Notes under the pieces: generated by a model
Seen by the model: only the letters and a program-made list of their open reading frames with translations
Databases searched by the model: none
Told to the model about the DNA's origin: nothing
NCBI RefSeq assembly: GCF_051857475.1
Contig: NZ_JBPZGZ010000002.1
Location: forward strand, 1,612,001 to 1,676,000
DNA: 64,000 nucleotides
Direction of reading: 5' to 3'
DNA from: Pelomonas sp051857475
GTDB lineage: Bacteria > Pseudomonadota > Gammaproteobacteria > Burkholderiales > Burkholderiaceae_C
Made by a program: the position numbers and the translations under genes
In this document: positions 7,973 through 17,234 of the stretch, one piece after another
Layout of the letters: every line of letters starts with the position of its first letter
How positions within the stretch are numbered: position 1 is the first letter of the stretch

Positions 7973-8636
7973 TTTGTCGCTCCATGATTGGTTTGCATTA
8001 GTCAGGCGGCATTTGCCCCACCGCCGCTGCAGCAAAAATTACTGCGGCGCCAACAGGATAATTTCAGGGGGGCTGGAGCGTCTCACCGAATATTCGTAGA
8101 AGCCGTTACGCCAACGCGTACGCTGTCGGCCAAATGGTGCGAAACGTAAATTCCCTGCAACTGAAGTTACCGTGGCGGGTATTTAGGCCTCGGGCGTCGC
8201 GTTTTCAGCGTTCAATTTTCTGGTGGGTCTTTGCTCATTGCCGCGGCGCACCGAGCGAAGGCGCTCCTAGCCGGGCGAATTGAGGTAACGCCCGCCAGTT
8301 CCGTCCTGAATTCGGTGATCGATGGAGGCGTCGATGGGTGTCGCAAGGAGTCGGAGTCGTCGCCGTCTGTTTGGCGCCCCTAACTTAGTTATTAATACTT
8401 CCGGCTGCGGTTGTGATTATTATTGGGGGGGCGAAATTGCATGCGCGACAATCTGTCCGCGCAGGTTATGCAGTGAACACTGGGCGGCACCAGAGTTTGT
8501 AGATATTTGCCCCGATACCGCTCGCCGCTCTAATCAAAAGTGCACTTCTTCTTCCTTCCCTTGTTCGTGCACTTGCGGGGTTACGACTCCAGCATGCCTC
8601 AGCAACGATCAAGCTAATGAGTGTGGGGCGGACGCC
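7973..8636. other. Intergenic region without a convincing gene
   Basis: About 660 bp separate the lipoprotein gene from the permease relic. A frame runs from 8322 into the relic, but its first 100 codons are rich in Cys, Arg and Ser, look unlike a protein, and have no ribosome-binding site. No repeats or RNA-like structures stood out. Confidence 0.45.
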
Positions 8637-8768
8637 TTCGCCATAGCCCTCGTCGTCAGCAAAGTGAGCCTCTTGTGGCCTGTCGCTGCAGTGATGGCCA
8701 TGGCCAATGTGGCCGGCACCCTGCTCGGCACCAAGGTGGCCTTCGAGCGCGGCGTGATGTCGGGGTAA
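8637..8768 (+). pseudogene. C-terminal remnant of a TSUP (TauE/SafE) permease
   Basis: The last 43 codons of a frame ending at 8768 read ...VVSKVSLLWPVAAVMAMANV, then AGTLLGTKVAFERG. This matches the penultimate membrane segment of TSUP-family anion exporters (WPVA-MA-AN--G--LG---A). The remainder of the gene is absent, so this is a fragment left by recombination. The match is from pattern recognition only. Confidence 0.45.
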
Positions 8769-8825
8769 GAGGCGGCGGGCCAGTCTCGACCCGCCGTCTT
8801 CGCCGATCCGGCGGAAAATCAGTCG

Positions 8826-9604
8826 TTGCGCAATGCCAGGGAGCTGGAGAGCATGGTCAAAGGGAGAGCCAACAAGGAGGGCGACGAGTTGGAGACCCTT
8901 GAGAGGATCAAAACGCTGGCTGTGCAGGCCATGTTCTCCGACGACGAGTTGATGGATGAATTGGTGCTGAAAGGCGGCAACGCCATGGCGCTCATCCATA
9001 GATTGACGTCGCGCCAGTCAGTGGATCTCGACTTCTCAATGCGCGATGACTTTGCCGGTGGCTTCGGCAGCGTCCAGCGCCGGATCGAACGGGCGCTGCA
9101 GAAGACCTTCAGGCCTGCTGGCTATGAACCCTTCGACTTCAAGATGGCGCAGAAGCCTTCACAGGTAACGGCAGATTTGGCGGACTTTTGGGGCGGCTAC
9201 GGCTTGGAATTCAAGCTGGTGACTAACAAGCAGTTCGCGGAGCAAAAGGACGACCTTGAACGGATGCGGCGCTCGGCGCTCTCCATTGGTCAGGGCCGCA
9301 AGTTCCTCATCGACATCAGCCGGGTTGAATATGTCGAAGACAAGGAGGCGGTCGACTTGGATGGCTACCGCATCTATGTCTACTCGCCGACAATGATTGC
9401 GTGCGAGAAGCTGCGCGCCATTTGCCAACAAATGGAGGAGTACGCACCGGTTGTGAAGCGTAGCAACCGATCGGGCGCGGAGCGTGCGCGTGACTTCCTC
9501 GACGTCTTTGTACTCGTGGATGCGTTCGCGCTGGAAATGCTGTCACCGAAGGCTATTGAGATCACGCGTGAGATGTTCAGGCTCAAGCACGTTGAACTCG
9601 ATTG
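8826..9604 (+). pseudogene. AbiEii/AbiGii-type nucleotidyltransferase toxin, 3' end destroyed by an IS30 fragment
   Basis: The intact part (about 260 codons, TTG start at 8826 or ATG at 8853) carries the type IV toxin signature. ELVLKGGNAMALI with QSVDLDFSM supplies the nucleotidyltransferase GG and D-x-D residues. SPTMIACEKLRAICQQ is the conserved lysine motif, and RARDFLDVF the helical motif. AbiEii toxins modify nucleic acid or protein targets during phage defence and are held by AbiEi. The expected AbiEi gene is not adjacent. At about 9604 (VELDW) the sequence passes into an inverted IS30 fragment, so the C-terminus up to 9869 is foreign. The toxin is probably inactive. Confidence 0.75.
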
Positions 9605-9873
9605 GCTCTTCTCTTTCTGCCAGAGTCAGCGCACCTGTGCAGCGGCGGCGCTCGGGCGGTCGAATGCCGCCGCTGGCCGACAGGATCTTCTGGATCGATG
9701 TGTGCCCACGGTCAAACAGCTTGCCGATCTCATGAAGCGTCCAGCCGTCCTTCCAACGCTTCCACATCAATGCCTTCTGCGTGGCCGTGCAGTACGTTCG
9801 TGTCCGGTACTTCATTTGCAACACTCCTTCTGCCTGAGCAGTGGTCAGTGTGTTGCGTCGACCGGTTGAATCC
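9605..9873 (-). mobile_element. 5' fragment of an IS30-family insertion sequence
   Basis: On the minus strand an ATG at 9815 opens MKYRTRTYCTATQKALMWKR, then GWTLHEIGKLFDRGHTSIQKIL and GGIRPPERRR...LTLAEREE. This is the N-terminal helix-turn-helix region of IS30 transposases. It stops at about 9605, where AbiEii sequence begins. The DDE catalytic part and one terminus are missing. TGTTGCGTCGACCGGTTGAATC at 9851-9872 lies where the surviving terminal inverted repeat should be. Only about 270 bp remain, so it cannot move by itself. Confidence 0.75.
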
Positions 9874-10200
9874 GCCGCCGCTAACGGCGATTGACGGTGT
9901 GGAACTGATGTACTTTTGCGCGCTAGGCTGCATTGGTGGGAATGGGTGCTGCTTCCATTAGGCTTGGTGGCCGGGAGCTGGATGAGTTGGGACTACTACA
10001 GAACCCGCCGCCACTTGCCGCGCAGGGCAGACCAGTACGACAAATAGCATTGGTCGACAACGCCGTCGACTTCCGCTGCAGAGCTGCCCCCTTAACTCGC
10101 TGTCCAACTTCTGGGGAGCAGTTCACTGGTTTGGTGGACGCCATCCTGGCCGTCGTCGACGGTCCGTTCAAGATGAAGGTACTTCGCTTCGACTCAGAAC
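9874..10200. other. Intergenic region, about 330 bp, unassigned frames only
   Basis: Overlapping frames on both strands (plus 9933-10208, minus 9923-10171) are open, but neither resembles a known protein or has a good ribosome-binding site. The missing AbiEii 3' end is not recognisable here either. Confidence 0.4.
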
Positions 10201-11007
10201 TCAGTTGATGCCGAACTTCGCTTTCAGTTCGGCCAGGCGCTTGCGTTCTCGATCTCCGAAATCGGCGGCCGAGTAGAGCTTTTTGCCGTCAGGACCATCC
10301 AGCCGCACTACGGTGACCGTGAAGACAGCATCGTCCGGCACCTTCGCCGTGCCCCATTCGGAGAACATGTTCGGCGCGAGCTTCCAACTGGCCTGCTCAC
10401 CACTTTCAATGCCCCCAGAGATGGAGTAGTTGAACGTGTCTTTGATCCACGGCACGCTGCGGCCAGTACTTGCCACAGTTCCCTCGAAGTAGGCGCGTGA
10501 GACGGGAGAGCCGGTACTGTTCTTGACCGTCAGTTCGATCACGGGCTCACTGCCGCCGATGAAGGCACGTGGGTGCTGATAGAACCGGGAGCGGATGACC
10601 TCGAACTTCTTCAACTGCTCGGCAGCCCGGGTAGCGGCAAGACGGCTGGCCTCAAGCTCCTTGATCTCCGCCAACGCCTGGGTTCTCTCACGGGCGAGGC
10701 GCTCCTCCTTGATCTTGGTCCCTGCCGAGATGACCTCTGCAGCGGTTTTTCCGTTGACGGCGGCGCGGACCTTCTCTTGCACGGTGGCGGGGCCGCTGCT
10801 GTCGCGCATGACCTCTCCTATGTCGATCTGACTGAACGCGAGCAGTTGAAGCGCCTCGTCGAACTCGCCCCGCTTAGCCTCCGGCAGCTTCTCTCGGACG
10901 CGCTGCACTGAAACCTTCATCGCCTCGTCGCTCGACGCGTCCAACTTCGGGTCGGAACACCCGGCGAGCAGGGCGGCCAGCGAAAGAGCGAAGACAAGTT
11001 TTTTCAT
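10201..11007 (-). CDS. Hypothetical lipoprotein with coiled-coil centre (DUF6694-like N-terminus)
   Basis: The start at 11007 gives MKKLVFALSLAALLAGCSD, a lipoprotein signal with lipobox LAGC; the longer frame from 11049 would bury it. The first mature part, 'DPKLDASSDEAMKVSVQRVR' and on, resembles the DUF6694 lipoproteins. It is followed by a charged, Ala/Glu-rich helix (about residues 110-150, probable coiled coil) and a C-terminal beta domain with 'PVIELTVKNSTGSPVSRAYF', which resembles the DUF6694 C-terminal fold. It is likely envelope-bound. It diverges from the first Rhs locus. No role is known. Confidence 0.65.
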   Translation of the reverse strand: MKKLVFALSLAALLAGCSDPKLDASSDEAMKVSVQRVREKLPEAKRGEFDEALQLLAFSQIDIGEVMRDSSGPATVQEKVRAAVNGKTAAEVISAGTKIKEERLARERTQALAEIKELEASRLAATRAAEQLKKFEVIRSRFYQHPRAFIGGSEPVIELTVKNSTGSPVSRAYFEGTVASTGRSVPWIKDTFNYSISGGIESGEQASWKLAPNMFSEWGTAKVPDDAVFTVTVVRLDGPDGKKLYSAADFGDRERKRLAELKAKFGIN

Positions 11008-11148
11008 ATGAGCGAGTTCGTTGAGTTGTGTCGTCAGCGTTGCGGGCAAGAAGCCAGATAAAGAAGCTGCTCCTAATGCTCCGCGTCGCTTGACTGGCCC
11101 TGCGTCAAGATGACTTCACCGGCGAGATTGAGACGGCATCGTCAATGG

Positions 11149-11178
11149 AAAAAGTTACGCAAAGTTAAGGGATTAGCA
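11149..11178 (+). repeat. 30-bp element upstream of Rhs locus 1, shared with locus 2
   Basis: The segment beginning AAAAAGTTACGC and ending GGGATTAGCA recurs at 16979-17008 in front of the second Rhs locus, with 30-bp spacing preserved. A further shared AAATTCTTGT follows immediately here but about 200 bp later in locus 2. It may be a shared promoter region or simply part of the duplicated unit. Confidence 0.45.
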
Positions 11179-11234
11179 AATTCTTGTCTTTGCGGATACA
11201 AGGCTGCCGCGCTCAGTCCACCAAATGGGAACCA

Positions 11235-13721
11235 ATGATCCACGCTTCGTTTGTCTCGCTAAGAATCAAGGCGGCGCTGCCGCTCGCTTTGCTATTGATC
11301 GGAGGCTCCGACCACGTGGTCGCCGGCCTTCGCAAGACTGTCGTTTCGTATGAGCCAGACGCATCGCATCAGACAACTTACAGCTGGTATGACACCTCAA
11401 CTGAGGCCAATACAGCCTGCGCAATATGGGCGCAATCCAAAGGCCTGGGTTCGAGTTGTGGTGGCATGGGTGGTCCGGGAGAGAACACGGGTGTGGCTGC
11501 GGCCGGTTGGGCGGGACGTGATCCCTTCGTCTACTTGGCCAACTACTACTGCGATGACGGCTATGAGTGGGACGAAGGCTTCGTAAATTGCCGCAAGCTG
11601 CAAAACGTCTTCAGCTTTTCGAGCAAGCTGCCGTCGTGTTCAGCAAAAGATCCGTATGGCAACCCCATCGAGCCGCTCAACGGCAAGAAGGCCGAAGTTC
11701 TCGATCTGGGTATTGGCGTTCGCTATATGCGGCTGTCCTTGGCCTACGACAGCTTGCGCATGGTGCTGGCCAAGCAGCTCTCACAGCCCGTCAACGCCAT
11801 AGGCGCTATCCCCTCGGTGGGCGGCGAATGGACGCCCAGTTGGGCCGCCAGCATCTACCGCCGACCCGACCAAGAAGCCGGCAAATACGTCCTGCAGTAC
11901 TTCAACAACCGCGGGAACATCACGACTTTCCAAGGCCCCTCTCTGGGGGTGGGCGCGACACTGACCTCGGCCTCCGATCCCGAGGCGAAGCTGACCATCA
12001 CGGATGAGTACGGCGGCATCATGGTTCGTGACCCCGCCAATGGGGTCTTAGCCCTCTTCACGCGAGCCACGCCTGAGCGGTTTGCGATGAGCGAGCTGTG
12101 GCAACTGGATGGATCCAAGATCACGGTAACCCTCTCCGCGCCCTGGTCGCCCATGTATGTAGGCAACTCTATGGTGAACGGGCTGCCGATCTCCGTGGCG
12201 GACCCGTTCGGCCAGTACGCCGTTTTCCGGTACGGCTTGTTCCCGGAGTCGGGTGATCCCCAGATCGACGCCAAGGTCACCAAGATCCTCTCCACCTCCG
12301 GCTCGGTCGATCTCGGCTACAGCGCAGAGGGTAGGTTGGACAGCTTTACCTGGGCCGACGGAAAAGTTCAGACCCTCGTGCTCGAATCGACCACCGGCGG
12401 TGTGGGTCCGCTATGGACCGGCGTGAAGGACGAAGACGACAAGCGCTTCAGCACCTTCAGCTACGACGCCGACGGCTACGCCACCTCTACCGAAAGAGCC
12501 GGCGGTACCAACAAGTTCTCCAGCAGCTTCACGAGCCGCCCGCAGCTCAGTGCCGTGCGAGCGTACGACTCGACCAAAGGCATCTACACCCGCTCCTTCA
12601 ATCTCACCCTGCCGTCAGTTGCCACTGTCACGGGCCCTAACGGGCAAAGCGTGTCGGTCACGTCCAAGAGCGTGCAGGGTCAAAACGTCCCTGCCTCCAA
12701 GTCACAGCCTGCCGGATCCGGCTGTGCTGCGAGCACCCGCTCTCAGGACTTTGACGCCAGCGGCAACTTGAACTGGCAAGAAGACTTCCGGGGCTACCGC
12801 AGCTGCTACGCCAATGACCTGACGCGAAACCTGACCAAGACGCGCGTTGAAGGCCTTCCCACGGGCACCGCTTGCGCCGCCTTGCTGGTCGACGGCGCCG
12901 CGCTGCCGGCCGGCTCGCGCAAGATCACTGCGGCCTGGCACCCCGTCTGGCGCTTGGAGACCAAGGTGGCCGAACCCCGCCGCCTCGTGACTAAGGTCTA
13001 CAACGGTCAGCCCGACCCCTTCAACAGCAACACGATCGCGTCCTGTGCGCCCGCCACCGCATTGCTACCGGACGGCAGCCCGATCGTCGTGCTGTGCAAG
13101 CAAGTCGAACAAGCGACCACCGATGCCGACGGCAGCAAGGGCTTCAGTGCGACGCTGGATACGGCCCCGAGTGTCCCCAAACGCGAAGAGAAGTGGACCT
13201 ATGACGCCTACGGCCGCGTCCTCACCTACAGCGACCCGCGCAGCAACGTCACGACTTATGCCTACTTCAGCGACACCACCGCTGACCACACCCCAGGTGA
13301 TCTGGACAGCGTCACCAATGCTAAACAACAGGTGATTCACTACACCAAGTACAACACCGCAGGCCAGTGGCTGGAGATGACTGACGCCAACAACGTCCTG
13401 ACGGTTCGCACTTTCGATGCGCGCCAACGCCTCAAGATCAGCACGACAAACGGCGCGCTGACAAGTTACGACTACTGGCCCACGGGGCTACTCAAGACAG
13501 TGACGCAGCCCGACCTGAGCAGCGTGAGCTATGGCTACGACGACGCCCATCGCCTCACCACCATCACCGACAACCGGGGCAACAGCATCACCTACACGCT
13601 GGACAACAGCGGCATCCGCACCGGCGAGGTCATCAAGGACCCAGCGAACCTCCTGACGCGATCCCTCACGCGCATCCCCGATGCGCTCAACCGGATTCAA
13701 CAAGTGACCGGGAGGGAATGA
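11235..13721 (+). CDS. Rhs/YD-repeat protein, split subunit A, locus 1
   Basis: The ATG at 11235 (GGGA upstream) gives 828 residues with a Sec-type signal ('IKAALPLALLLIGGSDHVVA'). A Cys-rich head follows (residues about 35-130). The entry to the Rhs shell, DPYGNPIEPLNGKKAEVLDL, matches the DUF6531-like 'GNPV-P-TG' motif. About 500 residues of YD-type repeats come next (FSYDADGYATS, WTYDAYGRVLTYSDPR, VSYGYDDAHRLTTITDNRGN). The protein stops at ...LNRIQQVTGRE, in mid-repeat. The stop codon sits beside GGGAGG, the ribosome-binding site of the next gene. The paralogue at 17235-19838 ends at exactly the same place, so the break is a design feature and not a frameshift. It is predicted to be exported. 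Confidence 0.8.
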   Translation: MIHASFVSLRIKAALPLALLLIGGSDHVVAGLRKTVVSYEPDASHQTTYSWYDTSTEANTACAIWAQSKGLGSSCGGMGGPGENTGVAAAGWAGRDPFVYLANYYCDDGYEWDEGFVNCRKLQNVFSFSSKLPSCSAKDPYGNPIEPLNGKKAEVLDLGIGVRYMRLSLAYDSLRMVLAKQLSQPVNAIGAIPSVGGEWTPSWAASIYRRPDQEAGKYVLQYFNNRGNITTFQGPSLGVGATLTSASDPEAKLTITDEYGGIMVRDPANGVLALFTRATPERFAMSELWQLDGSKITVTLSAPWSPMYVGNSMVNGLPISVADPFGQYAVFRYGLFPESGDPQIDAKVTKILSTSGSVDLGYSAEGRLDSFTWADGKVQTLVLESTTGGVGPLWTGVKDEDDKRFSTFSYDADGYATSTERAGGTNKFSSSFTSRPQLSAVRAYDSTKGIYTRSFNLTLPSVATVTGPNGQSVSVTSKSVQGQNVPASKSQPAGSGCAASTRSQDFDASGNLNWQEDFRGYRSCYANDLTRNLTKTRVEGLPTGTACAALLVDGAALPAGSRKITAAWHPVWRLETKVAEPRRLVTKVYNGQPDPFNSNTIASCAPATALLPDGSPIVVLCKQVEQATTDADGSKGFSATLDTAPSVPKREEKWTYDAYGRVLTYSDPRSNVTTYAYFSDTTADHTPGDLDSVTNAKQQVIHYTKYNTAGQWLEMTDANNVLTVRTFDARQRLKISTTNGALTSYDYWPTGLLKTVTQPDLSSVSYGYDDAHRLTTITDNRGNSITYTLDNSGIRTGEVIKDPANLLTRSLTRIPDALNRIQQVTGRE

Positions 13722-13724
13722 GTC

Positions 13725-14354
13725 ATGCGAACTGAACCGATCAAACCCTCCGTGAGCCGCTTGGACCGCCCGGCCACCTCGCTCAGACTGAGCGCGGCGC
13801 TGTTGGCTGTACTGTCCGGCGCCGCCGGTGCCCAGACGCTGCCGATCCCTCCGGTGTCGCCGACCCCGGTGGCCAATTACGAGTACGACGCCGAAGGCAA
13901 CCCGACCAAGCGCGTGGTCGCGCCCAGCACCAAGGCCTGCGCCACCAAGGACGAGTACGACGCCCTCGGGCGGCGCAAGAAGTCCACCAACGCCAAGAAT
14001 GGCGTGACCGACCTGGGCTACGACCTGAGAGATCAACTCACCTCCGTCACGGACCCCAAGCGACTGATTACCCAGTACAAGCCTACGGGCCTGGGAGACA
14101 CCGAGCAGCTCATCAGCCCCGACACCGGGACGGCCAACAGCACGTTCGATGCGTCAGGCAATCTGAAGACTTTCACCGATGCCCGTGGCGTGCTGGCCAC
14201 CTGGGCCTACGACGAACTCGATCGCCCCAAGCAAGTCGTCTACAGCAAGTCCGGCAGCACCAGCCGCACCTTTAGCTGGACCTATGACCAAACCGGGGCG
14301 AGCTTCGGCTCCGGCGTGGGGCGGCTCACCACGGCCGCCACGCCCGTTGCATGA
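13725..14354 (+). CDS. Rhs/YD-repeat protein, split subunit B, locus 1, truncated
   Basis: Beginning 3 bp after subunit A, with GGGAGG 10 bp upstream, this gene has its own signal-like N-terminus ('SLRLSAALLAVLSGAAGAQT'). It continues YD repeats (YEYDAEGNPTKRVV, YDALGRRKKSTNAKNGVTDL). It is nearly identical to the first 200 residues of the locus 2 B protein, then stops after GVGRLTTAATPVA where the paralogue reads TPDANTTFRYD. The Rhs tip and toxin are therefore missing (209 against 823 residues). The stop overlaps a new small ORF (ATGA). Base composition becomes AT-rich after 14355, so the 3' end was replaced by recombination. Confidence 0.78.
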   Translation: MRTEPIKPSVSRLDRPATSLRLSAALLAVLSGAAGAQTLPIPPVSPTPVANYEYDAEGNPTKRVVAPSTKACATKDEYDALGRRKKSTNAKNGVTDLGYDLRDQLTSVTDPKRLITQYKPTGLGDTEQLISPDTGTANSTFDASGNLKTFTDARGVLATWAYDELDRPKQVVYSKSGSTSRTFSWTYDQTGASFGSGVGRLTTAATPVA

Positions 14355-14512
14355 CAAATATTAAAAGACTTGGTGGGACACAGGCTCTTGAAGCCCTGGA
14401 TGACCTCAAGCAAGCTTTGTCCTCTAGAGCTATTGATGGCTCACTCGGTTTGGCCTTTGACAAAGCTAGGCGTGAAATTGAACAAGAAATAAAATCTGGT
14501 AAAAATAAATAG
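14351..14512 (+). CDS. Small hypothetical protein (53 residues) at the Rhs break point
   Basis: The ATG overlaps the stop of the truncated Rhs B gene (ATGA). The product starts MTNIKRLGGTQALEAL and ends in a lysine-rich helix (REIEQEIKSGKNK). It is highly helical and charged, with no signal peptide. Its low-G+C codons differ sharply from the Rhs gene before it. It could be the remnant of an immunity gene that once followed a toxin C-terminus, but this rests on position only. Confidence 0.45.
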   Translation: MTNIKRLGGTQALEALDDLKQALSSRAIDGSLGLAFDKARREIEQEIKSGKNK

Positions 14513-14547
14513 CACCGGAACCAATGATCAGTTTTTATGGAAGCGCC

Positions 14548-15009
14548 ATGACTAAGTATTTGGTTGCAAAAAGTTCTGTAATAGCAGTATTGACCGCATT
14601 GTCTCTTGCCGGTTGTGGCGGCGGCGGCTCCGAATCCGAAACCGCAGGCGGGCCTTGCAATGTTGAGGTCGACGAGCCCGTCCTCACTATTCAAAAGGCT
14701 ACCAACGCTAGCGGCGGCGCAGCTATCGCGGAAATTCGCCTGACAAATATAAAAATAAACGACGTTGTCCCAGACCCATCACTGTTGGTGATCGAGTCAA
14801 AGGGGATGTCAGTGGATGGCGGCGCGCTTGTATGCAAGGCGCCCTGCGGCTTTTGGTCGGGCAAAGCAAAAATATCCTTTACTGCGGCTGCCAACGGATT
14901 TCAGTCCAAGAGTTTCATTGTCGACGCGGTCTATTCGACTCAAACGGGAAACTGCCCAGCCCGCTTGACTAATGGCACGAAGATCGAGGTGGCGTTGGCG
15001 CCAATTTAG
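14548..15009 (+). CDS. Hypothetical lipoprotein
   Basis: The ATG at 14548 (GGAAGC upstream) gives MTKYLVAKSSVIAVLTALSL followed by lipobox LAGC and GGGG. The mature 128 residues contain four cysteines (GGPCNVEV, LVCKAPCGF, GNCPARL) and alternating beta-strand patterns such as VLTIQKATNAS. This suggests a small disulphide-bonded Ig-like or beta-sandwich domain. It lies 20 bp before the subtilase gene and is probably in its operon; it could be a protease inhibitor, chaperone or surface partner. No family is recognised. Confidence 0.7.
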   Translation: MTKYLVAKSSVIAVLTALSLAGCGGGGSESETAGGPCNVEVDEPVLTIQKATNASGGAAIAEIRLTNIKINDVVPDPSLLVIESKGMSVDGGALVCKAPCGFWSGKAKISFTAAANGFQSKSFIVDAVYSTQTGNCPARLTNGTKIEVALAPI

Positions 15010-15029
15010 TTTTTTCACGAAAGGGAGAG

Positions 15030-16658
15030 ATGAAAAATAGAATTATTGCGGCTTTGATTGCCGCCAGTGCTATTGCGGCCAATTCAGCACCGATTGAAGA
15101 TCAAACGGACCAGGTGCTTATAAAATTTGGTGACGCGAGTCCCTCGGCGAAAAGCCTAAAGGATCAAGAATTGGCCATCCTGAAATCGGCGCTGGGCACT
15201 TTGGGATTCAGCGCGCGTCATTTGAGAACAATGGATCGTGGTATCCATGTCCTAAAGCTTGATCGATTTACCTCGAGTCGAGCGTTGAGTGCCAGTTTGG
15301 CTGTAATCGCCAAAGCGCGTGGTGACGTTGCTTTCTTCGAGCCTGATTTGATCGGCGTGCCGGTAACTTCGGATCCAAAATATTGGGAGCAATGGAGCCT
15401 GTTTGACGGCTCTGCGGGAGCCAATGTCATACCCGCATGGTCGACTGGAGCGACAGGCTCGGGAGTCGTTATTGCTATTGTCGATACCGGCTTGACAGCA
15501 CATGACGATCTGTTTGGACAGACCGTTTCTGGCGGGTATGACTTCGTAAGCAATGCTTCTCTGTCGCGAGACGGAGACAGTCGTGACGCAAACCCGACGG
15601 ATCCCGGTAACTGGCGCACTGCCGGGCAGTGCACAGGCGATCTTTCCAATGCAGCCAATTCAAGCTGGCATGGAACGATGGTGGGAAGCATCGCGGCGGC
15701 GGGAACTGAGAACGGTCGCGGCATTGCAGGAGTCGCGCAGTTTGCAAAACTACTCTCTGTGAGAGTTAGTGGCGCGTGCGGTGCTTACCAAAGTGACTTG
15801 GCAGACGGCGTCCTTTGGGCGGCTGGCGGAGCGGTATCTGGCGTTCCGCAGAACAGTTATCCCGCTAGGGTAGTCAACGTTTCTATCGCTGGCGACGGCG
15901 CATGCCCCTCTGTATTGCAGTACGCCGTCAGCAGTGCTCGCGCATTCGGTGCGACGGTCGTGGCCGGGGCCGGAAATAAGGGTGTCGATGTAAGCTCAGC
16001 ATGGCCAGCAAATTGCACTGGCGCTATTGCTGTCGCAGCAATCGATATGACCGGCCAGAGGTGGGTGGAGAGTGCGCAAACGGCCAGCAACTATGGAAGT
16101 GGTATCGCTCTGTCCGCCCCTGGAGTTAGTATGTGGGTAGCGACGAACGACGGCTCGACAACGCCTACAACCGATACCTATAAAATGCAGCAAGGCACTT
16201 CGCTTGCCGCTCCAGTTGTTTCGGGCTCGGCAGCATTGATGCTGTCGGTTAATCCAGGGCTGAATCCAGATGACGTGTCGATCATCTTGAAGGGAACTGC
16301 AAAGGCGTTCCCAGCAACCTGTTCAGGATGCGGCTCTGGCATTGTCAACGCGACGGCCGCTGTGAATGCGGTGCGAAGTGGAACTCCCCAAGGGGCCTTT
16401 ACCCAGGCGTACATCACACGTACTGGTAGCATGTCCTCTACTCTCGTGCTTACAAATACAGGACCTGGGTGGATCACCGGCATTAAGGCAAGTTGCACGC
16501 AATCGGGCGCATCGATTACAACGCCCCCCCAGTCAGCGCTTGGGCCGAACAAGTCGACAACAATAATTTCGTCCAATAGCCCCTATAGCTATACCTGCGG
16601 ATTCAGAGTCACAGGAAACAACGTAACCAATTCGCCATATCAGAACGGTGCGTTCTAG
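15030..16658 (+). CDS. Exported S8 family serine protease (subtilase)
   Basis: A Sec signal (MKNRIIAALIAASAIAANSA) precedes a propeptide-like region to about residue 110. The catalytic domain (about 120-450) carries the complete triad: Asp152 in AIVDTGLTAHDD, His214 in SSWHGTMVGS, Ser391 in QQGTSLAAPVVSG, with oxyanion Asn316 in GAGNKG. Several cysteines suggest disulphides. The final 90 residues form a small C-terminal beta domain (STLVLTNTG...YTCGFRVTG). The 542-residue length is normal for secreted proteobacterial subtilases. GGGAGAG lies 5 bp before the start. It lies between two Rhs loci and may process exported Rhs material, which is inference. Confidence 0.9.
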   Translation: MKNRIIAALIAASAIAANSAPIEDQTDQVLIKFGDASPSAKSLKDQELAILKSALGTLGFSARHLRTMDRGIHVLKLDRFTSSRALSASLAVIAKARGDVAFFEPDLIGVPVTSDPKYWEQWSLFDGSAGANVIPAWSTGATGSGVVIAIVDTGLTAHDDLFGQTVSGGYDFVSNASLSRDGDSRDANPTDPGNWRTAGQCTGDLSNAANSSWHGTMVGSIAAAGTENGRGIAGVAQFAKLLSVRVSGACGAYQSDLADGVLWAAGGAVSGVPQNSYPARVVNVSIAGDGACPSVLQYAVSSARAFGATVVAGAGNKGVDVSSAWPANCTGAIAVAAIDMTGQRWVESAQTASNYGSGIALSAPGVSMWVATNDGSTTPTTDTYKMQQGTSLAAPVVSGSAALMLSVNPGLNPDDVSIILKGTAKAFPATCSGCGSGIVNATAAVNAVRSGTPQGAFTQAYITRTGSMSSTLVLTNTGPGWITGIKASCTQSGASITTPPQSALGPNKSTTIISSNSPYSYTCGFRVTGNNVTNSPYQNGAF

Positions 16659-17234
16659 CCTGCAGGACTATCAATCGGTTGCATCGCGGAGCGCCTGGTA
16701 AGAGAGGGCCGGTCAAATTGGTCCATGCAGGCGCGAATGACCGGTCCAGGAAGCTCGAAGCTCGGGTGAGTTAGCGATGGCGAAGAAGCCCGGTCTGACG
16801 CAGAGCGCACCAGATCGAGCGCTTGCTCGTTGCGTCGAAACGCGCGATGAACAGCGACCAAGCAGAACCCTTGCAATTCAAGCGTTGAGAGGTTAGTCCG
16901 GCATGCAGTTGTCGGCAGCTAATGGAAGGGCTAGATCTTGGCCTCCGCCCGGAGTCGCCTGATGTGCGCAGTCAAGGCAAAAAATTACGCTTAGATGTGG
17001 GATTAGCACTCGTGAGGTTGGCGGTTACACATCGGTGTCCATCGCTGCCTCAGCGAGTCCAACGCGCGGGCGAAGACTCTGCGTTGCAAAAGACTTGAAG
17101 GTACTTCTTCGCTCCCTCCTGAGCGTCTTTTGCTGATGCCGGCGACCCCACTGGAAATGCGTTGAATCGTCTCGGAAATCAGCCCCGGCCGCTTGATCGA
17201 CGTCGCGGCCTTTAGAAATTCTTGTAGGTAATTC
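16659..17234. other. Intergenic region before Rhs locus 2
   Basis: No convincing gene lies in these 576 bp; a 73-codon minus-strand frame at 16655-16876 has no recognisable product. The region contains the 30-bp element shared with locus 1 (16979-17008) and, about 200 bp later, the shared AAATTCTTGT at about 17215. This implies an insertion here or a deletion in locus 1. Confidence 0.5.
16979..17008 (+). repeat. 30-bp element upstream of Rhs locus 2, shared with locus 1
   Basis: This copy begins AAAAAATTACGC and ends GGGATTAGCA, matching 11149-11178 at most positions at both ends and diverging in the middle. It probably belongs to the ancestral promoter region of the duplicated Rhs unit. Confidence 0.45.
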
